Of a stretch of DNA of 64,000 nt, positions 24,431 to 39,400 are shown one piece after another. The notes below the pieces were generated by a model. That model was not told the origin of the DNA. It did no database searches and saw only the letters and a program-made list of their open reading frames with translations. Position 1 is the stretch's first letter, and every line of letters begins with the position of its first letter. Source of the stretch: Malania oleifera (Eukaryota > Streptophyta > Magnoliopsida > Santalales > Ximeniaceae); contig NC_080423.1 in NCBI RefSeq assembly GCF_029873635.1, positions 99,196,397 to 99,260,396 on the forward strand, written 5' to 3'. The translations under genes were made by a program, and so were the position numbers.

Positions 24431-27231
24431 GTTCCAGCTGATTTTTTTAAAAAAATAATAAATAAATAAAAAGTAGAGTTCATGCACACATGATCAACAT
24501 TGGGGTTAATACAAATCAATTAACAGTAGTGAAATATCATAAGCAGAAATTTTGGAAACTGATTTCATTATTTAAAAAAGAAAAAAGGCACAAAGAATAT
24601 GCTATAAGAATAAGATGCACTTGGACAAAAGAATGACATCAAAACAAACATCACCCTGGTGTTTTCAAGGTTTGAAAATTTGCAACCTGCATCTTAAATG
24701 AGGCAAAAAAAAAAAAAAAAATTCATAGACAAAAGGTAGCATCCATGTTTGCCATGGCCAAAAGAACATGTTCAAGATGCCTTCGTGACAATCTTTTCTA
24801 ATGAAGCAAGTAGGGCCAAGAAGGTATTCAAACATAGAATCATATGCAAAATATTTGATCCAATTCTCTAGTACAACTACCAATTAACTTTGCTACTAAG
24901 CAATCAAGCAGTCAGTTTGCTGTCCTGGTAGAAACACCACTGACAGCATAGAGCAAACCACAGAGGTTAATATACATCCAAGCACCTTACAAATATAAAA
25001 ACTCCTTTGACAAGTATTGTCATATATATCCCATGGCACCTTATATATATATATATATATATATATAAACTCCGTCAATCATTATTATGGCAAGCAGCCA
25101 ATTCCTCAAAGAAGTTTTCTCATGCAATTACCATATTTTCAAAACCTCAAGTGCCAATACAAACAATTAAGGTTTTCAGATCATAAGATTATGTATATAT
25201 TCCCATAAAAGCTTTTTTCTTTTGTTGAAAATAACATTAATCCTATTTCATGCACCAACACATGCAAAACACTCTTATAATTCAAATACTTCATATTCAT
25301 TCTCCATAAACTATCATCATTCACCTCCCCCACAAACAAGCCATCAAAACACTGCATTAGAAAATATCAAGTGTCTGAACACCAAATTATTCTCCTTTCA
25401 CCCAAAAAACACCACCACCATGACTTCTGAACATGTGTACTAAGAAGAAACGTGAAAAATTTTATTGAACACCAAGAAATGGTTCAGAAAGGACACAGTG
25501 ATTTATACAAGGGAATTGTGGTGAAGAAATGAAATTTAAGAAATGAACAATCAGATATACCACATTCCATAGGATGATCATAGTAAAAAAAATATCAATA
25601 TAATAAGTTTCAATTATTATCAGGAATGTTGTTTCCTACTAATTTCAGCTGACAAGAGCTTAAAAAAATTTAAACAAAAATAACAACCAAAGCTTAAGTC
25701 ACACTAGGTGGGATCATCTATATGAATTATCTTCTGCCAATCCACAGATCTAGGGCAATATCTTTTTCACGATCTCAGTCCAAGTCATTCTAGCCCTACC
25801 ACCCCTCCTACAGCCACTAACATTAACTAGTCACTCCTCACTGCTGCATTATTAGCTTTCCAAACCAACTTAACCACCCTTCCTTTGTCTTATCTTCTAC
25901 AGTTGCCACACATAGCTCAAATGTGTTCATTCCTTAATTTATCTTTTGGAATATTCCTCCGCATTAACATTCTCATTTCAGCAACTTTTACTTTTTAGTT
26001 ATGTTGTCTGTTCCCCAACATTGTGATCCCATATTACATAGCAAATGCAGTAGCGTATAGAACTTCCCTTTCAATTTTAGAACAGTGTTCTATGATCATA
26101 CAGCAAACCCATAGCACTTCTCCCTCAAAAACTTGATAACAACTCTCAACAACACAGTTAAGTCTTTGATATTCTTGACACATCATCACCTATTCTGAGA
26201 TGCTCAGTCCACACAGCAAGAATTTATTGCAAATAGCAGTCTAGCAGATACTACTGTGTGAAACTATCCACTTCATAGATTTAAATTTTGATTATGCAAC
26301 ACCAGTGCACAAGGCTCACACGCCATATCAAGGGTTTGGAGAAAGCATGACATCTGCAACCTTACTTCCACATTTGGAGAGGTTATTTTTTTGACTTGGA
26401 CATGTGACCTTCAGGTTTAGATATAACACCATTACAATTGGGCCAGGCGCACCCTCAAAGATTTCAATTTTTTGATTGATGCATAAAAAAAATGGCTACT
26501 GTAGATTTACATGTAAATTTATTTGCCAGAGGATTATAGAAAAATATAGATGAAAGAAATGCTAGACATAATGATTTTTGGGGTTATAATTTCACCTGCA
26601 GTAACTCCCAGCCAGCACCATCACCAAGATCCAGAAACTTCACAGCTTCAGACAAGCGATCATCTGCCAAACAATACCTGCCCAAAGAAGTGAAAGTAAA
26701 CCAAAATGCTTGATGAAACGACAATAGAAAACACAAGTTTTTGGAGAAATCATATGTATAAAGGTAATATAAGAAAATCACAAATCCAAAGTAAGTATCA
26801 AAGCAACAAATGTTGTAAATGCAACTTAAAAGATAGTCGTATGTACATGTACACGTGTGCAGGTGCACACAGCAACAACAAAACCCTTACGCTGACTATA
26901 TGAGGCAGCCCAATTATCATAAATCCTGATGAGCAGAATGCAAGTCAACAATTCAAGGGGACGAACCAGAAGATCATTTAAACCAATAAGGGTGGATTCA
27001 CCTGTGACAGCATCACTCTTTAACCCATGGTAAATTTAAATTACTTTAGTAATATTTGCATGGTTGTTACTTTACTTTTGCATTAAATAATTTGACACTA
27101 ACCCTGTTGTGCATTAATTAAGTCATGTTAATTGGTATTGAGAATTTTATTCAGGTCACTAGTTGTTCGGGGGGCATAGATAATAGGTAATTATGAGGGA
27201 CACACTAAAACATAAATCACATAAGAGTTGG

Positions 27232-27271
<40 letters not shown>

Positions 27272-27463
27272 CTAGGGCACGCCAAACTAGGTGTGGCACC
27301 TGGTAGAAATACAGACCAGCAGCTACTCCAGCAGCAGACACCTAGAAGACATCTGCCAGCACTATAGGAACTACTGTGCTAATATATTTTAACCATGAGG
27401 AATATCAGGAAAAAATAAAATAAAATAAAAACACACCTCGGCAATTGATGGAAGTCCTAGTTC

Positions 27464-27499
<36 letters not shown>

Positions 27500-30400
27500 G
27501 AGAGAGAAAACCTTGCAGAAAATCAAGCAGCATCAGGAAAATTCAGGCAAAACCAGGAGAAAATACAAAGAACCCAGAGGAACCTTCAAACAAATTGGGG
27601 AAGTCAATAATCAAGGTAGATGCTCTTAATTTTTATTTATTCATCCAGGGATTTTGGGTATTCAAAGGGAATAGGGATTGAAACTTGCATGGAATTGAAT
27701 ACTAATAAGCAAGATTTAAGCTTGTTATTTCTAATCACTTGATAGGGCTACATATATGTTTTCTTTGTTTATCGTAGCTGCATATGTTGTTCAGTTGGAA
27801 AATTTTCATGTGATATTTATTCATCTCGTAAGGATGGTGGTTTTACTAGTTGTGGCATAGCTTGTGTATGCATATGTTGAATTGCTATTGTGTGAAATAG
27901 CTAGCACCATGTGTTGTTGTGGCTGTGATATTGTGGACTTTGATCAAGTAGGGATTGTCTCCCTTGGGTGAAAGGCCCTAAATCTCGGTGCGCCGGGGGG
28001 GGGAGTATTTCTACATGAAGTGTGGTTGGTCGAGCTAGAAAATTGGCACTTGTTGAGACAAGAATTGCGTATATTTTGTAATAGTAACTCCAGATGAAGT
28101 GACTGCTTAGATAAGAAGTATGTTCATGCACAATATGTCTATGCATACATATAAGATATCATATTTTAGAGTAATGAAATCTTTATATACTAATTAGGGA
28201 AATTAAGAATGTCTACTGAGCTTGTGGTTGCTCTCCTTAGTTCTTAACAATTTCAGGTTTGAACTGAAGGAAAGCTCCATTTGTTCAAAAACATTGCAAA
28301 TTTTGACACGTAGTACAAGTTGGCAGGAAGATGTTAAGCTTGTGTTTGGTTGGAGTTATGTATTTAATCTAGGAGGGTTGAAAAGTATGTAGCATGTCAA
28401 TGAAAAAATATTTTTTTTTGTTACTTTATGAAATACATATATGTATGTTTTATCAAATACTCACTCTAAATTTGCCTCTTACAAGTATTCAAATAAAGGC
28501 TTTGCAAAACATATTCTTTGCTAGGCCTGGTGTGTCCATCAGATTTTGGATGGAGTCATGGCTACATGCCAAATTAGGGACATTACATCACCAAAGTCAA
28601 AAATATTAAGGTAGATCCACCAAGTTTAAAACTACCAAATATATGCGAGATATAAAGAAGTTGCATACAAGGATGCACCGTGCACGGCTCATCAAAAGTT
28701 TACAACTACCTGATTTTACAAAACCTCAAGTAGGTGAGTAACTAAAATAGAATTCAACCATTGTATGCTGAATTTGGATCAATTGTGCGTGATAATGTTG
28801 CAATTTGTAATAGAATGGGAGAAAAAAAGATCAAAGATCAAACAGACTGGGCAGAATAAGTTCTGTGCATCAGAAGAAAGATGCTAACAGAGTACACATT
28901 TTCTGTTGAATATCAACTTATGGCACTGGAGATCCAGTTGGCCCCAGAAATGTGACTCCAACTTCTAATCTATTGTGTCCTGCAATAAATTTAGCAGGCG
29001 TGACAATCATTGTACAGTATTTACAACAGCATCTAATATACATAACCACAGGATTACAATTACCCATTTGATTCTGCCCACCATAAACTTTTGCACACTT
29101 GATTAAGAAAGACAGCAAGCAAGATCATGAGGCCCAATCAATGAAAGGAACCCAGGAAGGGCCACAGTTTTGCAGACCATGGATGATTGCACTTATCCAA
29201 TGTGACTTCCATTAGTCAATTTCTTTTTTTGATAAAAAAAAAAAGGAAACTTGAAGAAGAAGTTCTGAAGGCAGTTAAGTGCATACCTTTCATATCAGTG
29301 CACCTTTGATGAAGCTCCTTTTCTGTCAACAGATTTTCTTTTGCATATTAAATATTTAAAAAATTATTATTATCATTTTTTTATACAACTGTCTTTATTT
29401 GCTGGAGGATCCATGATAAATTTTGAGAGTTTACAGAGCACTTTATTGTTTTCATAAAAATTCTGTATGACTTGGTGAGTTAGTTTCACTTATGGAAGCA
29501 GGTACTTAGTTGCTATGTAGACCTTTTGTGCCACCCAGTAAAGACTATTTTATTATAGGTTTGTTAGAAAGCTATTTTCAAATTATTATACGAGAAGCTG
29601 AATTCATTTCTGTACAAAACTAAGATTAATCCAAACATTAGAAAGAGAACAAATGAACAAGAATTGTTTACCAACTTGAATTTCAGTATATCCAAATATT
29701 GAGATGAGAATTACTCGGGAACATAATACATGCAAGTCCAAAGACCCAACAACCATATCTAGCCTTGGAAATCCCCAGAACTCCAGGTGCTCTGCCCATT
29801 TCAGCTTCCTCTTGAACTGATACAAGTGATACTTTATCCCTTGTTTGCACCTGGACTAATACTTTTTTGGGTGTTTATGTAGTGGCTCCACTTGAACCTC
29901 TCTAACTAAAACTTTTTGGCTCCACCCTGCTGATAGGGGAGGAAATCATCAAAGAGGATGAAGTTGCATGAGCTACAAGTCTGGTTTTATAGGAGGAATT
30001 TTGGTTTTATTTGAATATATTGTAGTTATTGTAACTCATGCAGATTCTATTTTTCTAAATAGGATTACTACTAATACTAATGACTTGCTACAGATCAGGG
30101 GGCCTTGTAAGGAAACCAGTCTGGAATTCACATATGTGCTCCAATCCTGGTGAGATGAGTAAGCACATTTTTGGAGTCAATGTGATGTTGCCATGTACAG
30201 TGGAGGTATTCCTGATGGTGAATTTTTTGGCTTTTGGGAGGAGTAAGGTACGTGTTGATTGCTCTTTCTTAGACTTTGTGCATGAAAGGAATGTTAGAAT
30301 TTTTCACATAAAATCTACTTCTGTCCATTTATTGTGGGATAGAGTAGTTTTCCTCCTTTTTTTTAGCACATTCTTTGGGTTTTTTTCAAGGAATGATGCC

Positions 30401-33400
30401 ATTGACAGATATTCTATGGATTAGAGAGCAGTTTATTGTAACTATTTGCATCGGTTCCTTTAGGAGGATGTTTTATTCTCCTTGTAATTCCATCTCTTTT
30501 TTGTTAATGATATTTTTTTACTGAAAAAGAAACTTTATTAAATAGCAGGAGAAAAAGATATAGAAAAAGGAAAACGAGTAATCCTATGTCAAAAGAAAAT
30601 AGAAATTACATCATCTTAATAAGCACTCCAATCTTCGGTGATATCTTGAAAACAACAACCTTTAACAGCAGCACTATAAGCCCAAAGAGAAGCCAAGTAT
30701 CAAATCCTGTCCCAAATGAACCCCACTGAAAAACTTTTCCCAAACAACTTCCAGTCATATTCCCCAGAACACAATGCAAAGAGTGCATCTCCACAACCTT
30801 TTAGCATCCTTCCCTCCCCAAAACCAGCAAAAGATAACCTAGGGATACACCCACATTTTTCCAAGCATCCCAAAAAGAGTATTCTAAAAATCCCAAGCAA
30901 AAGAACAATGAATAAACAAATGAGAAACATTGTATGAATTGTTACCACACATGAGACACATCCAGCCACAGCACGTGCTTTGGAGCCTCCTACTAAGCAG
31001 CAGATTGTTGGTGTTAACTCTATTAAGGGCCACCAACCAACCAAAGGCCTTTGTATTAGAAGGACCGACAAAGAGGAAAGATCACATCAACCTTAGTAAG
31101 ATGAGAGAGGAAACATTTATAAGAATAATCCCTCAATGAATCCGAAGATCAAACTCTACCAACACTTCTAGCAGAGAAATGACAACCTTCCAGTAAAATG
31201 AGTAAAGAAGACAGCTACTTCACCTTTCCATCAGTCAAATTCCCCCTATAATGGAAGCCCCTAGAAAAAAGATCCATCTTAACTGTAAGAAATGACGAAA
31301 ACACATCATTATGACAGGAAGGGAGACTATATAACCAAGCCGAAGAAGATAATGCTGCCCCACCCTCCACCCCCTTTTCCTCACTTGAAAAAAAAAAATC
31401 CCCCCAAGACCTAATACAATTACCTTTCCCTAATTGAATTTTGTCAAAGGAAGAAAAAGACGATAAACCTGAGAAATGCGCCTCCAAGGACTTCCAGAAG
31501 AGTAAAAAAATAAAAATTCTTCCCAAGACCTAATATAATTACCTTTCCCCAATTGAATTTTGTCAAAGGAAGAAAAAGAGGAAAAAATTGAGAAATGTAC
31601 CTCCAAGGACTTTCAGAAGAGCTTCTAACACCTTGGAGAAACCACCAAGAGAACCTATGCACAATATTTAGAAGTTAATATGGTTTGGTAATGGTTTTGT
31701 AGTCATTTGGTGTTAGTATTTGTCTTATATAGAATTTAAATGAGTCTTGTTTGAAATTCAGAAAGTTTGTTTTGGTGGAGATTACTCATTCTAAGGGATT
31801 TCTAATTTTTAAAAATTTTCTAATTTCTAAAAATTTTCATTTTTGGTTAGTTTTACTTAGATATCAAGCCATTCTTGGGTTACAAGCCAGTCCATTGCAA
31901 GTTCAGTTAACTTTTATTTTAAATAAACCTTTGAGCCCTGCTTGGTTTCTATATTACCTGGGTTTGTTTAAGAATGTCTTGCTCAATGTCAGAAATTCCT
32001 AAGAATTTATCAGTAAGGTCCACTTCAAAATTTAAGACTTTTTTTTTTCTTTAAGTTCGTTGGAGCTTGATATCCATTGTTTGCCCACCATGTAACAGCC
32101 AAGGCCTTGTTCACTTGTAGAGAACAGGTTTATTTCCCATTTCAAGTTTTCCAAATAATTACAAAAACTCCAACTTGTTTTTCTGTTTTCCAAATTTGTT
32201 TAGGAAAGTTGGAAAGCATTTTTTTTTTTTTCTGTTTTCTAGATTTCCCATACAAATCTTGAAAACTGAAAAACAAGGTGCATTTTTGTAATTTTTTGGG
32301 AATTTGAAAAAATAGAATGAAAAATATTTTTCACAAGTAAAAAGGCCCCAAGCTTTTTGGAAAATTCAAGATGTAACATGACATAAGAGCTCTAATTTTA
32401 GGACAACTTGGGTTTAACTCTTGTTTTCTATGTTTTCCCTCATTATGTTGGTTGTAGTACACTTTTTCAATTTGTGTTTGTGCACTTACCCAAGTTCGAG
32501 TTGTTAGTCTTCACGAGCAAGATGGAATCTCACAAGGAGGAGAGTTGGATGGCTTGATATATATTGTTAGCCGACCACCTAAGAGCTTAAACAGTAAAGC
32601 TTTTAGCTATCTTCATTTTGTGTACCATTTATATAACCACCTAAGTAACATAAACAGCATGGTAGGATTATAATACATAATCAATGATGAGAACATAATA
32701 AGGGCCAGAAGACAACTCCCATGTTGCAGACTTGCAGTCAAAGTGACTCAACAGCAAATCATAATTCCAGGAAGGATCAAGCAAAAATCAGTGGATTTCA
32801 AAAAGTTATTATTCTATAGTCCTATGCATAAGAAAACATGGAGCATGACACTTCTACACATCTGCATGCAAATAACATCAATGAATAAACAATTAAAAAG
32901 AATGTCCTTTGCCACAATAACATTTAAGGAACCATATTTTATCAAATATAATCTCAACAAGGAAAGCTAAAAAACTTTCCTTGTCATATTCACTTCAGAA
33001 TATTCTTGGCTCTATTGATTTCAGTAATATGTTACTAATATTTTACAGTACATGCACACATAAACTACAGTGAGAAACAGACACAAAACAGCATTCCTAT
33101 CCAAAGAAAAGCGATAGCGGAACATGTTAAACTCAAGGGCAAGCTGCTCAGATTATTAAGTGCTTATGAGATCTATATAATGAATCAATAAAATGATTAA
33201 AGATATCACAAAATCTAGTATTCTAGTCTAAGAAAAGGAGTTTTTTCTTGGGGGCAGGGGGTGGTTGTGGTGCTAAGAAAAGGAATTGAAGACCCCTAAA
33301 AGTATTTTTCTGAAAGAATCAAGCTAAGAGTCAATCGCAGCCCAAGGATTGCCCATAAATAAAAGGAGTCCAACAATGGCTCTTATAAACTTAAGTCTTT

Positions 33401-36400
33401 TACCCATAAAATAGTAGCAAAAGGGGTCTGTGAGCTTTAATAAAAATGTTAGCATTTAAAAATAGGAAACAGAAGGACTCTTACTCTCTTGCAGCTTCAA
33501 GATCAAGTTTAAAAGTGCTTTCAAGAAGCCTCTGCAAGTTCATGGCATAAAGAGTTGCCATGGACAAAAAACTTACTTCAGTCAATCACAATGAAGACAA
33601 AAGCATGAGTGAACAGACATACGAAACAAATTTTATTGGTTAAATTGTAACACACTTGTAAAGAAAGGCCATCCATGATGCCGGCTTCACAGAATGGGAC
33701 AAAAGCCAAGTATGCAAGGAGGAGACCTGCTTCATAACTGCAGAACAGGAAAGAAATAAATGTTTTTTAAGTGTATAAGATAAATAGCCAGTGAGTGGGT
33801 GATCTCAACTGATGAAATGAATTAAATTTAAAATTCAGATAATTACATGTCATCAGATATTCCAAAGGCTCTTTTCTCCATGGGACTGAAGGCACCAGCA
33901 GCAGATGCTCGTCTCCAAAGTCCATCTGATAATGTTCCAGGAATTTCTTCCAGGCTTGAGTACCTGGGAAGCCTTGTGGTTGAATTACTTGAATATACAG
34001 CCGCTTTAAGGGTATATTAAACTTAGCAAGTCATTGTAGATTACTGTTATAGTGTTACGTAACATTTCAATAAGAAAGAAATACCACATTTTTTTCCTTT
34101 TCCAAGAAATACCACATTTTTTACTTTTTTCGTTGTTCTTTTGCACTATTATAATAGATGAATGAGGAAGTCACAATTTTTCATACAGGAATTGAAAGTT
34201 AGCACAATATGATTGCTTCAATAATGTTTTAGAACGAAGACTCCTACGTCTCACTGAAAAGGAATGTCCACGACATCCATTTAGATATGGGAATGTGATA
34301 CTCAATAGGTTCAGCTCATAACAGAAGGCTAAGAATTGTCTACTTCAATCTGCTCTGGTAACAAAAGCTTCATCTTCTGAGATTAGATGGCATGAAGTTT
34401 ACCAGATAAACATAGTAACGTGAATAGCATCTTTAGAAAAAGAAAAATAAAAAAAAAACAAAATATCTGTCATTTCAAGAAGAAATTTATATTTTCTTAT
34501 TTTATGACCAGGAACACAATTAAAAGTAACAGCATCGACTAGTAACAAATGTCGAATTATGAAAGCAGAATTTTCTGCCCCATGGTTATTAATCAATGCT
34601 TCCATGAACTTTAGTCTGATTTTTCCTGATACTACAGAAAAGGAAATTATAGGATATGGCACTGCAGGCACTGATATGTACGAGTTTCAAAAATGTATAG
34701 AAAGAGCAATACACTAAAACCCAAAGAACCCAAGATATACTCATTATTCAATATATTAGCAACTTCAGCAGTTTAGCACAAGTATTGAGGATTGAGAAAA
34801 TAAAAATTAGAGTAAAAGATACTCACCTCCCCTGAGGTTTGGCAAAAAGACAAATACCTCCCCTAAGGTTTCAAAATGTCATAAACCTTCCCTAAGGTTT
34901 GCCAAAAAGACAGACTTTCCCTCAAAAAACTTGTTTTTTTGCAAGATATAAGAGGAGGTTTGTGTCTTTTTGGCAAACCTACAATATTTTTAATTCATGC
35001 ACAATTTCTAAAATAGCATTAATAAATTTTAAACCTTCAAAGACACTATGAAGAACAGTCAAAGTATCCTAAAAGATATAAAATTCCATACCTTATATCA
35101 ACTGAAAAGGCAAGGTCACGGAGCCGTGGAACCAAGTACGTGGCATCTCTCTCAACCATAGTGCTGCCAATTTTAAAGAGAATTTTTAATAGTCTTGATG
35201 GCGTAAAATTCTAAGGGCTACATCTGCACGGTAACATAGCAAAACAAACTGCAAAATCCCAGAGCATACTTGAGAACGACTGAAGATGGTCCAAGACTCT
35301 GGTGCAACCTGTCATGGTCATGCATGTAGGCTAGACCACTCAAAGCACCTTGAAGCAACTTAATAACAAAATATCTTCTATACTTTATTGTTTGCTCATG
35401 TTCAAAAGGATTCCAAAACTGCTGTTCTCCCCCGGGACGCGCTCTTGACAGCTTTTCACTCATGACCTTTGCATAGTCAGCAGCACTATATTTCCCACCA
35501 TCGCGAAAAGCAAGCCACTGTAAGGGATAATTTTCTTTAAATCGTATTTACCAAAAGATCTCAATTTTAATATAATAAACCTGCTTTAACAGTTCCTATT
35601 TAAGATAACAAACCTGCTCTCCAGTTTTTGTCTCAAAACCACCAAGGAGTACCAGGAGATTCTGACAAGGATCTTTTGAACTGCTCTGCAGGATGTTTGC
35701 TTATGAAATTATAACAATGATATTCCCTAACCACTTCCTTACCATATCATATTAGGGAGAAAGCAACCTTCAGTCAGTTTAGGGGTATTTAGGTAATTTA
35801 ACATGAGTTATTATCATACTTGAAGGAAAGCATGCGCATTCAGCTCATTTGCAGCCATCATATCAGCCTCAGCACCACCTGCTCGCTGTCCAGGATACAC
35901 CTTCAGAATTAAAATTGTTAAAAACTCAGTTGAACTCAAGTTGGAGCAATATTTTTGCAGGATTTCACCACTAATGCGTTATTAAACAATTAAATGTTAG
36001 TTACAAAATTGCTCACTCAAAAATTATTCAAATGCATTAAATACTCTCGTTGAATTTTAGTAGCCAATGTTTTCCAAAATTTGATCACTGAAAACTTAAG
36101 GCTTCAATGGGTGAAGCTAGGAACCATTTCCTCATCTGAAAATCAGGCCCTTAGCCAAATCTATTCATTATTCAAAACATAACAAAAACAATATTGAAAA
36201 AAAAAACAATAAAAAGAGCGTCCTGGGCCATAAGACTCCCTGTTTCACAAGGGTAAGGGAGACTCATCACAGTGTACGCAGCCTTATCCTACTTTTAGGC
36301 AGAGAGACTGTTTCCTTGGAATCGAACCCATGACCAACCAGTCACAAAGGAGCAACCTTACTGTTGATCCAAGGCCCGCCCTCTTTAAAAAATAATAATA

Positions 36401-39400
36401 ATAATAATGTTATAAAAAATTATAAGAGATTATTTTTTTTGGAGGGTGGGGAGGAGAGAGTGTAAATGATAGCATAAGAAGAAAGAGACGGTGGAGATCA
36501 CTTGATAACAAAAGGGAAACTGATGCGCATCTGCACTAATAGAACATTCATGACAGATGGTCATACTTAAGTAAGTGCAACTGTTCTAGATTAATTAGCA
36601 ACCCGTGGAAGAGACAAGACAACCTCAGCTTAGCGGTACTCCCTTTATATTATTTTACACGAGTTTAACCAGATACTAGCTCTCATATTGTGAGGCTATC
36701 AACACTTCTTCCCCCAACTACTTACAAAGTTCCTTACCCAGTAGCATTCCAGTGTCAAGGTTCCTATACATAGAATACGTCTCCATCTCATAACCATTTG
36801 ATAGATGCCTCACTCAATAGAACTTACCACACATAAGTTTGACCCACATTGGAAAATTGAGTGGAGGATAAGTGGCTTATATATGCATGGATGGGCTTAA
36901 AACCTAATGGCTTAAGCTTTTGGGTCAAGTTGGTGCTCACTCATGCATATAAAGCCTGCTCACAAGGACTCCCCAGTGCTAACGCTAACCAAAGAAAGGA
37001 ACACCTAACCAAAGAAGCGAACACACTTTCTTTTGTAGGATAATATACCTAAAATATCCAAATGCAATGCATCTCCATATTCAGATAACATATCAGACAT
37101 GGAAGGTTATGATAGGTAAACTAGCAACTTGCACATTGGTAAGATGAAAAGTGTTGTTAACTTCTGCCCATGTGAATTTCCTGCACTGGCAAGTACAAAT
37201 CAGTCTTAAAATAAAGGATGTACCGAAGTGTTGCCAATCTAAAGGAAATCGGCTCTAAAGACATTTAGCAGGCAGGGCACTCTAGGGATATCAGAAGGAA
37301 AACTCAAAGAAAAACTGAAAATAGATTCCTTTTTATAGAATTTTGAGCTTTTTCTTTGCAAGATCCAAACAATGCCAAAGACCTAAAGTTATCTCAACCA
37401 CATTTCCAATGAAATCCACAACACCAGTTGATAAGATCCTCATGTTCAAGAATTAACAATCTCCATTTGGTTTTGAAGACATGGTAAGGAAGGAAGGAGG
37501 AAACAAGCAAAGTCAGATAGCGCAGTACAATAGAGAGTTGCACCTTCTTACTTGTAGTATAATATTATATACAAGAATATTGACAGAACGAAAAAAAAAA
37601 AAAGGGGGGGGGCAGGGGGGGGAAGGACCACCCTTTTTGCATACTTAAAAGTCTTTAGTTATGAAGACATAAATCTGTCAGTAAATTGTCCAATGCAATC
37701 AATCAATTGCAAGAGAGTACAAGGTGCATTAGTTAATCCAGTGGGCCTCAGACTCCCTTCATATTACCCTTCTTCAGTTTTAAATTTTTCTCCACTTGTC
37801 GTTAATGATCCAATGAGAAAATAATAAAATAATCAGACTACATCTCTATCAACAATATACTTTCAATTTTGGGGAGGCCAGTACCAAGAGATTAGCCAAA
37901 TGAACCCACAAAACCTAGAAGCCTGGTAGAAACTCATGCCAAAGCATCAGAACCAAGTGAAGGTTTTAAAATGAAATTGTGTACTTCATATCATCCTCAC
38001 GGCTTTTATTCACATAATACACAAGCGGAAAAGTCAAAAGGATCACCTTAAAGATAACTGGAGTCCCTCTAAATGGACCCTGAGTTATTCTTCCTTCATA
38101 AAGCCTGCAAAGGAACTGCCAGGAATAGTACTAGTAACAAGAAAGCAACAAATGGCAATTATAATCATGTGCATCTCACCAACACAACTGCATTAAAAGA
38201 TCTCAATCTTTTCATTTGACAAAGAATAAATACAAATGTCAATTTTAATCATCAAGATAATTGCACTGCCCATCTATTATCTAGAAATTTGCTAACACAA
38301 ATATGCATGAAATGCACCTGATCTTTACACTGCCTTCCCCCACATCTTGAACTCTCAATCTCCCCATATTATCTGACAAATATTCTGTATCTTCTGCTGA
38401 TTGGAACCCCGTATAGCTGAAAGCAGAATAACTTTATTCAATCAAAGATAAATCAAGTTCACATTATAAAAAATAAATAAATTTTAAATAAAGAATAAAC
38501 AAAAGCAAGACCCTCCTTTAAACCCCAAAATTCTGCTCGCTGGAAAAATTGCATGAAATGAAACTAAATTTTTTTTAACCTTTTTCATCATTCTCGATAA
38601 TGTGGAACCTTGCCAAAAACACTGAATGAAATTTAGTGAAAACATTTAAATTTTTTTTAAAAAATCCTCATCAAGTACCCAGCACAAGGATAGACACCAG
38701 AAGAGAACATTTACAATTTTTCAATATTTAAAACCTATTAAAACCAAAACTTTCACTAAACTGAGGAAACAACTACAAGGATAAAGGATTAGCAGGATTG
38801 AGGCTTATGAAACAAAATTAAATGAAAGCACAAGAGCCCAAATTTATTTTCTTCATTTCCCCAGCAAACTGGCAGAATATAGTAAGCTTGAAAAACAACT
38901 TTGTGCAGTAAAAATTAGAAACAAAGAGTTCAAAATTCAAAATTAGCAAGTAATTAAGCACAAAGAAAAGCAAGAGAAATTAATCATGTCAGATGCAGGG
39001 GAAGTTCTTGTGTAAAAACAAGTGGTGTCTTATGAGGAGAAACAGTAGCGGAAATAAATTTCAAAGCCGGAAACAACATTCCTTTTTTTTTTTTTTTTTT
39101 GATAAAAAAATAAGGGGGTAAACAAGACTATTTACCCTCTTATTCTGCCCAAGTTTCTTATTCTCATCTGAGAAAACACCAATCTGCTGCACTGGAACCT
39201 AATCTTTCACCAGTTCAACAACTGGCTTCAATGCCACCACAAAATCTCCCCATTAAAAACCCTCCACCACCCTAGGTATTAAAAATAGAATGACCTTTTC
39301 CTCTTAGAATCCACCGTCTCCAAGAACTAAACTGCTCCTAGTCAAGCAGAGCACCACCTAATACCTACAATTCCGAAATCTCTTCCAATAATAAAATCAT

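Larger units (their letters stand above)
24190..26595. other. Intron 11 of the kinase-like gene
   Basis: This 2.4 kb intron holds a GA microsatellite (24,398-24,426), a TA microsatellite (25,042-25,068), a decayed RTE LINE 3' part (25,676-26,200) and a SINE (26,299-26,455). No exon is missed here as far as the reading frame requires. Confidence 0.7.
26678..33484. other. Intron 10 of the kinase-like gene
   Basis: This 6.8 kb intron contains two GA microsatellites, two L1-type LINE fragments meeting tail to tail near 30,516, and a MITE-like element at 32,103-32,348. The stretches 27,500-30,240 and 32,350-33,480 show nothing that I can assign. Confidence 0.6.

Noticed and set aside
35218-35463. 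Continuous minus-strand frame read as a single 81-residue gene
   Set aside because: Only 35,270 upward is exon 6. The last residues come from intron 6 after the GTATGC donor.
36861-37043. 60-residue plus-strand frame in intron 3
   Set aside because: It has no domain and no splice continuity, lies antisense within a well-supported intron, and is expected by chance.
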